A stretch of DNA of 64,000 nt. Origin: Trogon surrucura (taxonomy: Eukaryota > Chordata > Aves > Trogoniformes > Trogonidae). Each line of letters opens with the position of its first letter. The first letter of the stretch is position 1. Below the pieces are notes generated by a model. It worked only from the letters and a program-made list of their open reading frames with translations, made no database searches and was not told where the DNA came from. Where the stretch lies: contig CM036620.1 of assembly GCA_020746105.1 (NCBI GenBank), forward strand, positions 744,001-808,000, in the 5' to 3' direction. The translations under genes and the position numbers were made by a program. This document shows, in pieces, positions 12,723 through 25,000 of the stretch.

Positions 12723-15700
12723 CTGGAAGTAGAGGAGAGCAGCGTGAGTTCTGGAAAGCCAGTTGTGCCAAATCGGTTTTTGAGGAGCGAAGGGAAGGGT
12801 AGGGTGAAGAAAACAAAAAAGAAGAAAAGGCTGCATGACCTCCTCACGTTTGTATTAAACTTCTAGCAGCTAGGCTCTGTCTGTGCTCATCTCCAGGTCT
12901 GGGATAACTTGCATGCGGAGTCCCATTTCTCAGCTCTTCTCTGAAGATTTCACATCTGCATTAAAGCCTCGCTGCTGGTACTAGGTTTGCCTTTGAGAAA
13001 TCCTGCTGGATCCTTCCCTGCAATAGGGCTGAGCGCCCTAACCAGCTAGGCCATCTGCTGTCTGAGATCCTGGGCCACCGAGCCGTCGGGCAGCGAAGAG
13101 GAATTACAGCTCCCAGGTCTGTGATGCTGAGCTGATCTCCCTCTGAAGGTTATTGTTCCACCTTCTTGGCCCTCTGAAAGCTGCTTACGATTATTTATTA
13201 GCCTGAAGAACTGCTGCTTGTGAGTCTGTTAATGGAGAAGACTACTGTCCTCCACGCTTCCGTTGATAAGGCAAAGCTCGTGATATCACAGTCACCACAG
13301 TAACACGGCAGATAAACAGATCAGCTAGTATTAACTGCTCTCCAGTTTCTGATACCTGGGGAAGTGGCGTTACCAAGGAAAGCAACTAACATTTTCCTAT
13401 TCTCTATCTGCTGTGTCCTTTATCTCAACACACCCTCTAAGGCAGACAGGAACTAACCCCTACAGTCCTCCACCAGGGTTTGAAGCAGAGGGCACTGTTG
13501 CCTCACCTGCCATGTGGGTTATGCTACACAGTCAGCGCGGGGTTTTCTGAGCACCTTGCTCGGCGCAGGCTGGCAGCTCTGTGTATCAAACCATCTCCGT
13601 GCACTTGAGCAAGTGTCGGTATCCCAGCGCATCTGGGCACATCTTACTACAGGTACAGCTGACTTGCCTTCCCGAGCCACAAAGAAAAACCTTTCTTACC
13701 TTCTGCAGATGTAGTAGGTCGCGATAGAGACGGCGATGAGGAAAAGCAGAACTGCGATAACCGTCAGTGCCACGTACTCCTTACTGAGGGGTTGCCTGAC
13801 AAGTTCTGAATGCACACATCGGACACCGGAGAAGCCTACATCACACCTGAGGGAAAGAGACACAGAATTAAAGAGGTGTCACCAGGGGGCTACACTTTAG
13901 AGCCCCAGAGGCACGCTGTATTGCTGGCCTGCTGTTTCCTTGGGGACAAGCCATTTGAATCGAGGTAACTCAAGCACATGTGGTCCTAGAAACGGTTGCA
14001 AACTCTTCAAGCAAATGGGGAATACCCTTAAAAATGCCTGGCGGGTCTTTAATTTGTATGATGGCTCAAAGGAGAGACCTTGCTGCTTTTACACTAAATA
14101 CAGGTGAAGAGGGAAGCACATCAGAATTAACATCCCAAGTTTCAGTTGCTTTGGTGACTAATTACAGGTGTCCAAGACTCTCACTCAAGCTTTACTGGAG
14201 TCTGTGTATGTGCTTAACACCGGTGTAAAACACAGCTGAGGCGTGTTACAGATATACCGCTCATCTTCAGGTTCTTCTGAGCACGCAAATACCCTGCTGG
14301 ACTGGTGCTTCGGTTAAGTGTCAAAGGCCACACACAGCTAATCTCAAAGCCCACCTCAGGGCGGTGCGCGGGACGCATCACGCCCTGCCCGTACCTGCAG
14401 TAGTGCTCATCCAGGTCCACGATGTACACGCACTGCCCGTGGAAGCAGTAGTCCTTCATTTCAGGCTTGCACATGGTTATCCCAACTTGAGCCACACGGG
14501 GACTGTTCTCTGTCTGGACTGCAAGGAGATTTTGTTAGCATCTCAGCCTGATTCTCCCTTTCTATGTCCCAAACGATGCTCAAGCATCTTGATAGCAGTC
14601 TTGTTATCAAGAGGCCTCCACTGCAGCAGGCATTAAAGCGGAACAGGGAGAGGACTTTCCCAGGCCACAGTTGTACTGACTTTTCCTTCGCAAGTTCCAC
14701 ATAAACTATTTCTGCTTTTCCAGTAGAGTTCTCACCTGAGAACTCTTCTGCTGAAGAAACAATTTTAAAGGAAATGCAGGCTAAAAAAGCTCTTGCTCGA
14801 AGACATCGAGCGCTTTGCAGGATGTTGGCCACGTTGCACAACAGAAAAATAACTTCCAAGGGCATCTTGGTGAGGCCACCAGCCCAAGGAAGACGGAACC
14901 AAAGAGCTGGCGCTTACAGAGGTGTGCCAGACACTTACTTAGTGCTGTTGTGCAGTTCTCCATTTCACCAACCCCACAGAGCGGGATCACTGTTGTGCCC
15001 AGGACTGCTTGCAATAGGTAACCTGTAACAGAATAAAAACAAGAGTCAAAATGAGAAGCTTTTCAAGTACAGTGAAGTATTTCTGCTGGTGTACTTTTCA
15101 AGTTAATACAGAAAGAATAGAAGCTTTTTATCTTAGCAGGAAAAATCCAGTGTGGTAAGCTGAAAAAAATACAGGTCTGAGTGATCTGCTGCCTATATTA
15201 TATAAGGCAGCTCGAAGAAACATCACTGAAACACAAACTTTTAATGCAGAACAGGGATCACACAGAAGCTCACTACCTGTGACCACCTCTCACCCACTCT
15301 CTGCGTGAAACTGGGCAGGACCAGACTTACAGAAGCAGAAATTAGGCCAACTTGGATTATGAGCAGCCTGAATGGCCGGACAGTTCCTGCACTGACACCC
15401 ACTCTCGTGTTGGGAGTCTGCCGGTTAAAAGCCCACTTGCAAAGGCAGCTAACACGAGGTACCCAACCCTCTTCATCTGCTCTCTGGGTTGGAGAGGTTA
15501 CCGACTCTCTCAGGGTCCTGGGCCAGAGTCACCTATCTCAGCAGAACCCCAGAAGAAAACGGGTATATTTCTGTCCTCTCTTCACCACCCACGCTGAAGG
15601 AAACTGCAGCTCAGCAGGTCTGACGCGGGGGCCAGACATAACAGGTGACTGCACCGCACAGGCTGAGGAGTTCGGGTACCGGAGCGGTGGCTGAGTTTCC

Positions 15701-18700
15701 CCGGGGAGCAACGGCCCTCAGTCTCTTCTCTCAGAGATTCAGCTCATAAAGCACTTTGACATCTTTCAGGCTGTACAGCCCTGCACAGGCACAGCTTTCA
15801 GGTATTCTACTCCTTCAAGACTGTTTCCACCCAGGATTTAAAGGTCAACACAAGGACTTGTAGCTTTGTGGCCAGCCCACGAGGAACAGTCCATGTTTGC
15901 CCCAGCTGGGCATGGAATCCACTTGGCTCAGGCTCCTGCTGTGGTCACAAAGTAACCTGCTCATGAACTGCTTAGTCATCAGCCCCATTCCACAGAAGTC
16001 AGTAATTTGTGTCTTTGGGCTGTTTGCCTCCATTAACTTGTCAGGTCATGCATGTCTAATGGAGGGAGTGTGCCTTCATAATTTCTTGATCACTCCAATT
16101 CAACTCCAGTTATTAGAAAGTTTCATTACATCTCAGAGTTAAATCTAGTCGTGATTTATGGGTTTCCTGCAGCTCGTCTAAAAGCTTCCTTTACACTTTA
16201 CTCCAGCTAGATACAAGAACAGCAGGACTACCCATCTTGGAGGGACAGGTTTTTTTGCATGTGTTTGTTTCCCCAACATTTGCAAAACTAAGGCAGGTTT
16301 CCACAAAGCTTTAGAAGAAAGGACAAAACTGAAGTCTGACAAAGAGCCACCTAACAGACCAATGATTGCAGCATCTTGACTTGTACAGGAGAGAAAGCTG
16401 GAGACATCTGTGCCTGCTAGCGTGACTCAGCAGGACCTGCTTTTCACTCCAGCGGGGCAGGCCCGGCAAGTTTACTTTCAGGGTGGGATTTTCTTTTTTT
16501 CAACACCACTGTGTTCTCCACAGATTTCACCAGGAGAAGCACTTGAACACTACCACAAGGCCAGTTTGAGTCACCACAACAGAAAGTTAAAGCACTCGAA
16601 GGACGAGGCCGGCGGCAGCTCAGTTACTGCTAGAACAGCAGCTTTTGAGCTTCAGCCTGGGACCCGCTGTGCCACACGAAGCTGGGAAAAGAAGATTTAC
16701 TGAGTCAGTTCTTTTTCCCCCCAAACCAGAGGAATATTTCAGGAGTGCTCCATGGACCAAGCTGCTCTCTCAGCAAGCATGATGAAATCCTGAGACTCGC
16801 GAGAATTAGTGACCCGTGGCTCCCTCCCGTTCCCCACGGACTGATGCTATCATCTCCGAGTGATGGCAATGCAAAATATGCTAGAGGTCCCCGAGACATT
16901 CACTTCTATCATGCTTAGTTCAGTAGATGGATTAAGCCAGCCGATCATCTCTTTTAGCCTCCACATTTCTCTTCCACCTCGCATACTTCCTTGATCTGAG
17001 CATCATCTGAGCAGTTGCTTTTTAATCCAAAGGTCCCCGTTCCAAAGCCACCATAATATAGCTCTTGCCTTGGAGAAACTCAATGAAAGAGACAGGTGAG
17101 CTCTTCTCTTTGCTCCACAAGGAGGTACCGCTTCCCAGCTAGAGGAAAGGCCACAACTCGGACACCTGGGAGGGACAAATTAAAAATAACCTCCTCCTCC
17201 AACACTGATCGAAGGCTTGCCCCATTCCAGCCACGCACGACAGCTGATAGCCTCCTCCACCTGGCTGCAGGCACACAGGCTGGGAAGGCTGGAGTGCAGG
17301 CGTGGATATTTGCTGACACCCAGCAGGATTTTCCGCACTTGGGCAAAGTTCTCCCGGCTCTCCACTGTTATATTTTGCCCTTTCCCCCGTGCACATACTT
17401 CTCCTCTGACATCAATGGGAGGGGGATCCTGCGGGAGGATAAGGGATCCACACGCTGCAGCGGCAAAGGACAGCCTTTCCCAGAATAATCATCAGATGAT
17501 ATATGCCAAGCATACGACCTGGGAGAGGTAGTTACATTTTTATTCCTTCACTGTTCACTAAGCAAATAGTCTCCAGGGTACAAGATAACCCTAACGAGAC
17601 GGTGGATATTCAGGTGTGCCACACAGGAATGCGAGGGCTACACTTACTGCTACACCACTAGCATGCAGGTCCAACGCTGCCTGGTGTCGCAGGTACTCCT
17701 GCAAGGTTAACGCTGACACCAGCAGCTACTGCTAGGACAAAAACAATGCTGCTGTTGACTCGTCCTTCCACGAAGGATGAAGGGACGTGAGAGACAGACA
17801 CTGGCTGCCTTTGCTCTCTGCAGCCTGCAGCAGAGCTGACATGCAAGGGCTAATTATCAGTTGATCCACTGAAAGCCAGCTACAGGATGACTGCCAAGGA
17901 TGAAGGATGCACACACAGGGCACACGTAACTGAGAATTAGTGTCTCTGCAAGATTTACACCCACTTTAAAGGGGAATTTTGAGGTTTCCGAGAGGTCAAT
18001 TGTCACTTGTGTTGCCTTTGCTTTTCACAGAGACCACTAGTCTTGTCCTAGTTCATCTGAAGATGGCTCCACGATGCTGCTTCACATTTGGCATCTCTGT
18101 GGTCTCTCTGCCACAGCGGGAGCACCTACGCTTTTCACATTGTGTTTTCCAAGCAATGCCGAGCGCAGAGGTGTCCAGGTGACAGCCCCTTTTAACTCCA
18201 GAGACAGATCAAAGCCTCACCTGAATTTGGACACTCAAAGTACATCTGACTGCCCAAGGCCTCCGAAGTGGAAGTTGCCAGCCTGTCCTATTGGCTTTGT
18301 GAGCATGGCTGCTACCACCATTTAACTCCTCTTCCTCAGATGAGACATACAAGACGTATGGGTTGCTTCTTCTCACTCATGTGAAAGGAGATGCCATCAG
18401 CCCTTTGCACCCCTTGCCCCCTATGATCCAGGTACGTTGCGCCTATTGTCTAAATGGAGGCACCACCCGGGACAGCGCTGAGAGAGAGCCTCAAATAAAT
18501 GACCCTTAGGGCATTGGGACTGAAGTGTCTACATGTGGTTCAGGCAAGTAGTGTCCAGGTTTCCCCAACCTCACATTTTGTATCCACGACTTAGAACCGC
18601 TGACCTCGAGTCACACATACCCAGCGCCAGGCCAGAGCAGCTCTAAGGCAGCCCCGAGAACACCAAATTCTATGTTTAGACTATCGCTCCAAAACTTCTA

Positions 18701-20524
18701 CAGACCCACACGATCATCTTCAACATTGTTCCAGGACTTACCCCTAAGCAGAGATAATGTAGATAATTACATATCATGTGTGTCCAGTCACCCCAGTCCT
18801 GCCTCCAACCCTGTGGAGACCTACACACCAGTGGTCCCTGCACCACAAGAGAAGCAGAACTCCATTACTGCTTCCAGCCAGGCACATCGGCCACTGACAT
18901 TTTGCACATCTCCACACTCAGTGACCCTTCTGTTCCGCCCGCTTGCCGATGGCCACACAAATGTGACACAGGAAAACATAAGGTCGGCAGCTCCTGAAAC
19001 TGTCCAGTAAAAGCCTGGAGATCCAAGGCCTGCCTTCCCCACGGAGCTAGAAGACCAGCACCATGGCTCTGGCAGCAACTCAGGGAAAAGGCAGGGCCGG
19101 GGCTTGGCTGCATCACTGCTGCATCACAGGCATGAGCAAAGGCTCTCCCCCACCAGTGCTTTCCCGCTGCGCAGTTGCCAAACCCACAACAGCCAGGATA
19201 CGAAGCTGACAACGTCACTTCAGTTAGGTTTCAGCCATTCGGCAGCAAACCTCTTCAAGTCTGGCATAAAGCTAGTGACACGACACTCGCCCCAGCTTCT
19301 GCCAGTGACCCTGAGTTCTGCTTACACACCTGACCTGGGAGGGAAAGGCACTAAAGTGCTCATACCACTTTAGCTAGATGATGCCACCTAGCTATGACTA
19401 ATCTAGCCCTTACTATTAGATTTTGTGCCTGCCCCGGAAATAAATAAATCCGTATACAACCCATGAAGACATACCAGTTCCTTCCAGTGCCAGTTTTGTG
19501 CAAAGCATGGCTGACTCACAAAGTACAAGACGTTTAGCCCGCTGTCCTGGCAAGTAAGATGCCGTGCAGCAGCCCATCCATAAACCAGTACGGCAATACC
19601 CGGCCAAGACAACAGACAGAATCTCAGGCTGCAGTGGGCTTAGAGGATGAAGGAACACCCGCTCCAAAAGAGAAATCCTGGGAACTGAGCTTCCCCGGAG
19701 TGTAACTCCGAGCCCAGCATCACGGGTGTGAGAATACGCTCACTCAAGCGGCCTGCTCGCGTGTGTGTGCGCTGGGTCTTGGTCCTGCCTCCAACGTTTG
19801 CTGCCCACACATTTCGAGTCACCTGGCCAGGACAGCTTTTGGCAATGCCCCAGACCCAGCAGAGGTGTGTGGCAAGGACCACTTGTTGCTTCACAGCACA
19901 CCCAGGCTCTCTATACTGTCAGGACACGGGTGTTCACTTTGAACTTTCAGGTAGCTTCTGTCATGCAACACATGGCAGAACAACACGCTCCCCGTGAGGA
20001 GGTGGAGAAGTGTCAGGCAGAGGGAGGACACAACCTGTTTCGTTACCATAAGGAAGTCTCTGCTGCCGTGGGGATTCACCTGCTGATCTCACCCAGAGCA
20101 CGGCCCGGCTGAAGCAGCAGGACCAGACTACAAACAAAACAGGTCAAGGTGAAAGAGAAGAGATGGAACTGCCTTGGGTAGACTTTGCTCAGCCACAGGG
20201 CTCACCTGGGCATCACACAAGCAACGAAACATCCCAGAACAGCACACCAGAGAGCGTGGGCTCCACTCCTCAACTTGTACAGCCACCCAGGTATACCCAT
20301 CCCTGCCTGTGACTTCATCTCGGAGAAGAAATGCACCAGCTTCACCCGAAGGCAAGCTGAGCTTCACGTTCGGCCAGAGATTTTCCAGCAGCCAGAGCAA
20401 ACCCCAGCCCCTCGACTCAGCACCCGACCCCCTCCCGGCCCTGCCAGCCCCTGCCGCCGGGAAGGACAGACTCACCGAGGAAGAGCAGCAGGCTGCGGGC
20501 CCGCAGACAGCCGGCATCCATCAT
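12662..20524 (-). CDS. EREG: Epiregulin precursor (complete, 5 coding exons)
   Basis: Seen: five exons (20476-20524, 14939-15022, 14395-14518, 13700-13846, 12662-12722) join in frame to 465 nt, 154 residues plus TAG. Residues 1 to about 24 form a signal peptide (Arg-rich start, then SLLLFLGYLLQAVL). Residue 39 begins an N-C-T sequon. Residues 61-96 form one EGF module with the spacing C-x7-C-x4-C-x10-C-x-C-x8-C and the final G-x-R-C. Residues about 110-133 are a membrane helix, followed by a short basic tail ending in GTL. Motifs QAVLGTTVIP, YCFHGQC and PLSKEYVALTVI match mammalian epiregulin (human 169 aa). Known: EREG is shed from the cell surface and activates EGFR and ErbB4 in wound repair, ovary and inflammation; the mature ligand would start near residue 56. 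Two adjacent ATGs open the frame; the second has A at -3 and G at +4. It lies head-to-tail downstream of EPGN. Betacellulin or amphiregulin fit less well. Confidence 0.96.
13700..13846 (-). CDS. EREG: EREG coding exon 4 (EGF end and transmembrane helix)
   Basis: 147 nt between the acceptor TTTCCCTCAG and the donor GTAAGA, phase 2 in and phase 2 out. It supplies EGF cysteines 5 and 6 (CDVGFSGVRC), the juxtamembrane stretch where cleavage is expected, and a membrane helix of about 23 residues ending YYIC. Confidence 0.95.
14395..14518 (-). CDS. EREG: EREG coding exon 3 (EGF module, cysteines 1-4)
   Basis: 124 nt between the acceptor CTCCTTGCAG and the donor GTACGG, phase 1 in and phase 2 out. 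It encodes QTENSPRVAQVGITMC followed by the first four EGF cysteines; the motif YCFHGQCVYIVD is diagnostic for epiregulin. Confidence 0.95.
14939..15022 (-). CDS. EREG: EREG coding exon 2
   Basis: 84 nt between the acceptor TGTTACAG and the donor GTAAGT, phase 1 in and phase 1 out. It encodes the end of the signal peptide and the short propeptide, with TTVIP and an N-C-T glycosylation sequon that is also present in human EREG. Confidence 0.93.
15023..20475 (-). other. EREG intron 1
   Basis: A 5.45-kb first intron with donor GTGAGT next to the CpG island. No additional exon, repeat family or RNA gene is recognised. First introns of growth-factor genes often hold enhancers, but I cannot point to one here. 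Confidence 0.8.
20476..20524 (-). CDS. EREG: EREG coding exon 1 (signal peptide start)
   Basis: It starts ATG ATG GAT GCC and encodes 16 residues plus one base. It ends TTC CTC G before the donor GTGAGT. The split glycine codon is completed by GT at the start of exon 2, giving LFLGYLLQAVL across the junction, like human LGFHLLQAVL. The exon sits in a CpG island. A TATA-like element lies about 100 bp upstream. Confidence 0.9.
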
Positions 20525-20620
20525 CCTCGAGTCCCCGGGCAGAAGAGAAGGAAGAAGGGAGGAAAAGGAGGCAATCGGCTGCGGCGGGAGTGCTGTGGGT
20601 GCCTGCCGCGCCGCCCCGGA

Positions 20621-20630
20621 CCTTTATGGG
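20621..20630 (-). promoter_or_regulatory. TATA-like element of EREG
   Basis: The minus strand reads CCCATAAAGG about 97-107 bp upstream of the EREG ATG, which would give a 5' UTR of about 70 nt. The match is imperfect (CATAAA), and the CpG-rich surroundings could support initiation without it. Confidence 0.4.
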
Positions 20631-22007
20631 CTGGCGGCAGAGGCGGGGCACAGCTTGCCGGTGATGAAACTTCGGCTTGGGGCAGGTACCCGGCCGTTCC
20701 TCCTCGCTTCCTGCCCCGCCGCCCCCGGCGGGCTGTGCCGTGCCCTGCCGCCCCCGGTGGGCACCCTCCCCAGCCCCCCGGCCCCGGGGGTGACGCGGGG
20801 GACGCTCCCGCCTGGCTTGGGCGGGGAGGCGGGGACAGAGCCGGCTGGACACACTCCTGCCTGACCCCTCCGCCCCTTGGCTGCTGCCCAGGTACATCTG
20901 ATTTCCCTTATTTTGGGAAGCATTACCGCAAGCAGTACGTGGGGTTGTAAAATCACCTGTTCCATCTGAGCAAGGCGCTGATGCCCGGGACTTCCCAGGG
21001 CCACGGATGCCCACGGCTGGCTGCACAGCCTCGGCAGCGCTGCCTTCTGCTTGCCTCCAATTCATGGGCACGAGGGATAACGGCGTGAGGCTGCGCCGAC
21101 GCAGTGTGGACTGGCAGCCGACCACCGCCCAGGTGGCACAAAGGACCCCTGGGCCACATTGCACTGCCACAAATACGGCCAAGGTTTGGAGAACACCTCG
21201 GACCAGCAGCCAGAAACTTGCTGCCTTCCTTCATCTCCCATCTCGTGGCATTTCTGAAGTGCCCCGCAGCACACACGCTGCTGCCGCTGCCGGGGAGCCT
21301 CGGCGCTGGGGGCAGAAATGGTCTATTAGGTGCCAGCACAGGCCACAGGAACGCCAGCACCTCACCCAGCACCTCGAGTGGCCACCACAGTCTCGAGGAC
21401 AGCGGGCGCCCTGACGAGGCCCAGCAGCACAGGCAGTTCCTCACAGCAACAGACCATTCAGATAGTTAGATAGCAGTTATGGCTGCTTTTGAAATAAATT
21501 CCTTTCAAGCATCTCGCTGAAGCCCACGCGCTCTGTCGCTGGGTAAGGCACGGCCTCGTTCGGCACTTACATCCCACGACTGGATAGCTGAGGGGACCCC
21601 ATCCCCAAATCCCTACTGCACGTGTTTGCCTGAAACATAAAGTGTATTTTATCTAAACAAGCTGCTCATCAATGGGGGTTACTTCTCCTTTTAAAGCAAA
21701 AAAAAACCTTCTTGGTCTGCCTTACTGCTTCCCATCTTCAAAAAAGGCAAGGTGATACCCAATTTATTGCAGAACTGATAAGCCTATCTCACAGCGTAAG
21801 GAATTTGAGCATTGATCGTGAGGTGCAGTTCAACACCTGATGACTCAAACATCTGTAGCTTTTCCATTTCACAGGCTGTTATTGATTTGAGAGAGTTAAT
21901 TGTAGAAGATACCACAGAATATGATATACTACATCTCCTTGTTCAGATTGCAATTTTAAGTAATAAAAGACATTAATTCAGGGAGCTGGGGCAGATCTGG
22001 TACTTAC

Positions 22008-22065
22008 AAATCATACTCTTCCTTATGTTGGAGAGTTTTCTTAGGTCTACAAAAGTATGGAGATG
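22008..22065 (-). other. Unassigned exon candidate between EPGN and EREG
   Basis: On the minus strand a 58-nt segment is bounded by a strong acceptor (TAGTAAC branch-like motif, then TTATTTCCTTTCAG) and a full GTAAGT donor. One frame is open throughout (phase 1 in, phase 2 out) and reads SPYFCRPKKTLQHKEEYD. It lies about 1.5 kb upstream of the EREG ATG on the same strand. It could be an alternative upstream EREG exon, a non-coding RNA exon, or chance. The peptide matches no family I know. Confidence 0.25.
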
Positions 22066-25000
22066 CTGAAAGGAAATAAGACGACGTGTTACTATAGAAT
22101 TGTATGTCAGCACCACTTATTAATTATCCAAATGCCATAAGAGCTGGCAAGATAAACGTAACAAAGATCAGTGTGAAAGTAGCTTTTAAAGTTCATGCTC
22201 CACAAGTAAGGCGGATGTGATATAGCCAGAATATTTTTTCAAGTCTCCATTATTCCCCTCTCTAGTCATGGCTTCTCCCCACACACTCAGCACATCGCTT
22301 TAAGATTAGCAAATGGTAGCTTTTTTGATGGCACATGATTGCTTTTGTTGCTTCTTTCGTTTGGGCTGATCCTCCTTATTAAGGATTTTATTGTCTGCTC
22401 TTTCAAGAACCATAATGAGCAAAGGAAGGAATTGCGATGATTAGTAAAGTATATCTGTGTGTCTTAAAAAGCAGCACTGGTGTAGAACTTCCACTTTATA
22501 ATTAATTTCAGCCTTAAATTCCTGCATGATTTATCCTCTGAAAGAGCATTTAATTATAGTCTTGTACCGGTATCCAGATACCGGGTAGCGCTGACACAAT
22601 TGGAGCAGTTCATTGGAATTTCCTCTTTCAGATTTGAACATATGGAAAACAAGCATCATGCACACATCTTGGTTTCATCTTTCTGTAATGTTCTTGGTCT
22701 CGTGGTCCGTGATTCTGTATCTGGCATCCCCGCCTGCGGCTTTCACCATCCTCTCCTCCACGTAGAAGCTGCCTCCTTGAACGAGGTCACTACACCCCTC
22801 AAGAGCCAATTTTCCAAGAGGCCGTTCGCACCGAGCAGTGTCTCCCAACAGGTTCGTTGTCAGAGGGATGCAGGGCATCCCAGTCTGCCATGCCAGGACT
22901 GATTGTGCAACAGAGCATCACGGGTGCGTTTCAGCTGGTGGCCTCAATTTCAGGTGGGGTGAACTGGCACACCCAAGGCAAGCCAGTGACGGGTTTATGC
23001 CACTCGGCAGCAGACCAGTGAGCAGCCCCCTCAACACTTTCAGGACTTTCTTCTTTACAAAGTGTAACAAGTATACGAGGAAATAGCTTGAGAACTTCTG
23101 CAAAAGATTTACCTCACCATGGCTTAATAACCACCTTGAAAGAAAACCTCTATCCACAGAGGCTCAAGTCCGTGTTGTGCTTAGTCCTCTTGCCATGTCA
23201 CAAGGATTCACCTCCCCTTTACGGACAGAGCAGCAGATCCACAGCAGTGATTATTTCACGAGTATGGACCGAGTTGAGTCTATCAGTTTATCTATCACTG
23301 ATGACACAGAGGATTTTCTAGGAACAACGTGCCCTTTTCAACTTAGAGAGGAAAAAATACAGGTTAGAAGACAGTTTTTCCGTGCTTGAAAACACTGTTG
23401 CTCAGGGCAACTTGTTGCAGAATACACATGTTCCTAGCCATGACCTGCCACTTTACGTATGCGTTTTTACAGAACTACAACCATACACAAGTGACTACGC
23501 TACTTACTTTGGCTGCTTTCTGCTGGACTTGCACCCAGTTTTACGCATTGCCCTTGTGGGGACGGGTCTAAGTTGCTTTCGTCTGTTGTGAATATAGACC
23601 TATTGGCAAAATAAATGTTTTTTTGTTAGCATTTTTGAAATGGGACGAAAATCATTCCCAGTCTTGCACTGAAGCACTCAGCACTGTTCAGCACCCACAC
23701 AAAGGAAGAAAAAAGCAGCATTTCCACAGATCTTTGGGAACAGCAGCCAGCATTTCTGAAAATGGCACAAGTGCATACCTCAGTATCTAAGACAAATTTT
23801 TATATAAAGCAAGTTTTCATTGCACACTGTGACAGATCCTCAAGAAATACTCTGAAAAGATCAGACAGCTAATAGGAGTGCAGCTCACTGGGCAGCATTT
23901 TCATTTGAACTACAGAAAATTACGTATGAACATCATAAGGGGTAAAAAGCACGGAGCTCACATGTGAGCACAAAATCCCTAAGAAAGCAATAAATTTAGT
24001 GGGATACATAGATGAGAGAGTCTGGAGGAAACAGAGTGAAGGAAAACCTTGAGCCACACTTACTCTACACAAAAGTCAGTTTAAAATCTGCCATGTAAGT
24101 GAGGGATGAATTAGGTCAAATGTTCTTGAACAACCAAGCTTTCGTATAAACTATGAGAGTTCAAAAAGCTGCCCCCAAGGGTGAAAGTGGCTGATGCCTC
24201 TTCCTGTAAACGCAGGGTGAGGTCAAAGCAACACAGATGTTTTGCTGTTTAAAAAAACCCAGCAAAACAATCCCCTGAAATTCACTGATTCTTTAGCCAA
24301 CAACTTGGGTCAGCATTAACTAGCAATTTCAAAAGAAATAAGGAAAGAGAAGCCCAAACAGCTCCTTCCCGTCCATCTCCAAGTGCCTCAGAAGACAGAG
24401 GTGAAAAGGCAGACACATCTGCCAGCCCGCGCTGGACTGCTCCCTGCAGGGCAGCTTCATTTTTCTGGCTTGTGTGACATTTCCAGTACTCTCCCCTGGG
24501 CAACTCTTGAATGGCTCAACACATCTCGCTGGCAGGAAGAGCTTCATAATGCTCACCTGGTGTTTTCCCTTTCCTAATTACAGCTCAGGGCTCCACGCTA
24601 AGTGATTTCTTAGCCTTGGAGGGGTTTGCAGCTTTTTTCATTCGTGGACTCTTTCCATGGCTCGAGCCTTGACTTGCTGCTAAACCCGGGCAATCATTTT
24701 ATCTGGACCCTTGTAAAGGCTGTGATCAAACCACGTCCCTCCTGTATTACCAGAGATACTTCCAGTAATTCTTCCTCCTTGCTCCAAGTGATTCGTTAAG
24801 AATATGAGAAGTACCAAGGTGGAAGAGAAGAAAAGTGTTTTTTCCGCGCGGCACGTATCAGATAGGCTACGGGGGTTTTAAGCCCTTTCACTGCTGCAGG
24901 GAATGGGGGGTTAAAAGCAGGGCAAGAGCAAAGGCAAAGCAGACTTGCAGGCTCCCTCCCAGCCTCGGTGTTCCTGTGCTTGGCCTGCCGAAATCAGAAG

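Larger units (their letters stand above)
20400..20890. promoter_or_regulatory. CpG island at the EREG start
   Basis: The region is strikingly richer in G, C and CpG than its surroundings (runs such as GCCGCGCCGCCCC and CCGGCCCCGG), with GC-box-like GGCGGGG motifs near 20643 and 20820. It covers EREG exon 1 and about 370 bp upstream. CpG islands typically mark vertebrate promoters; exact limits need a computed CpG ratio. Confidence 0.75.
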
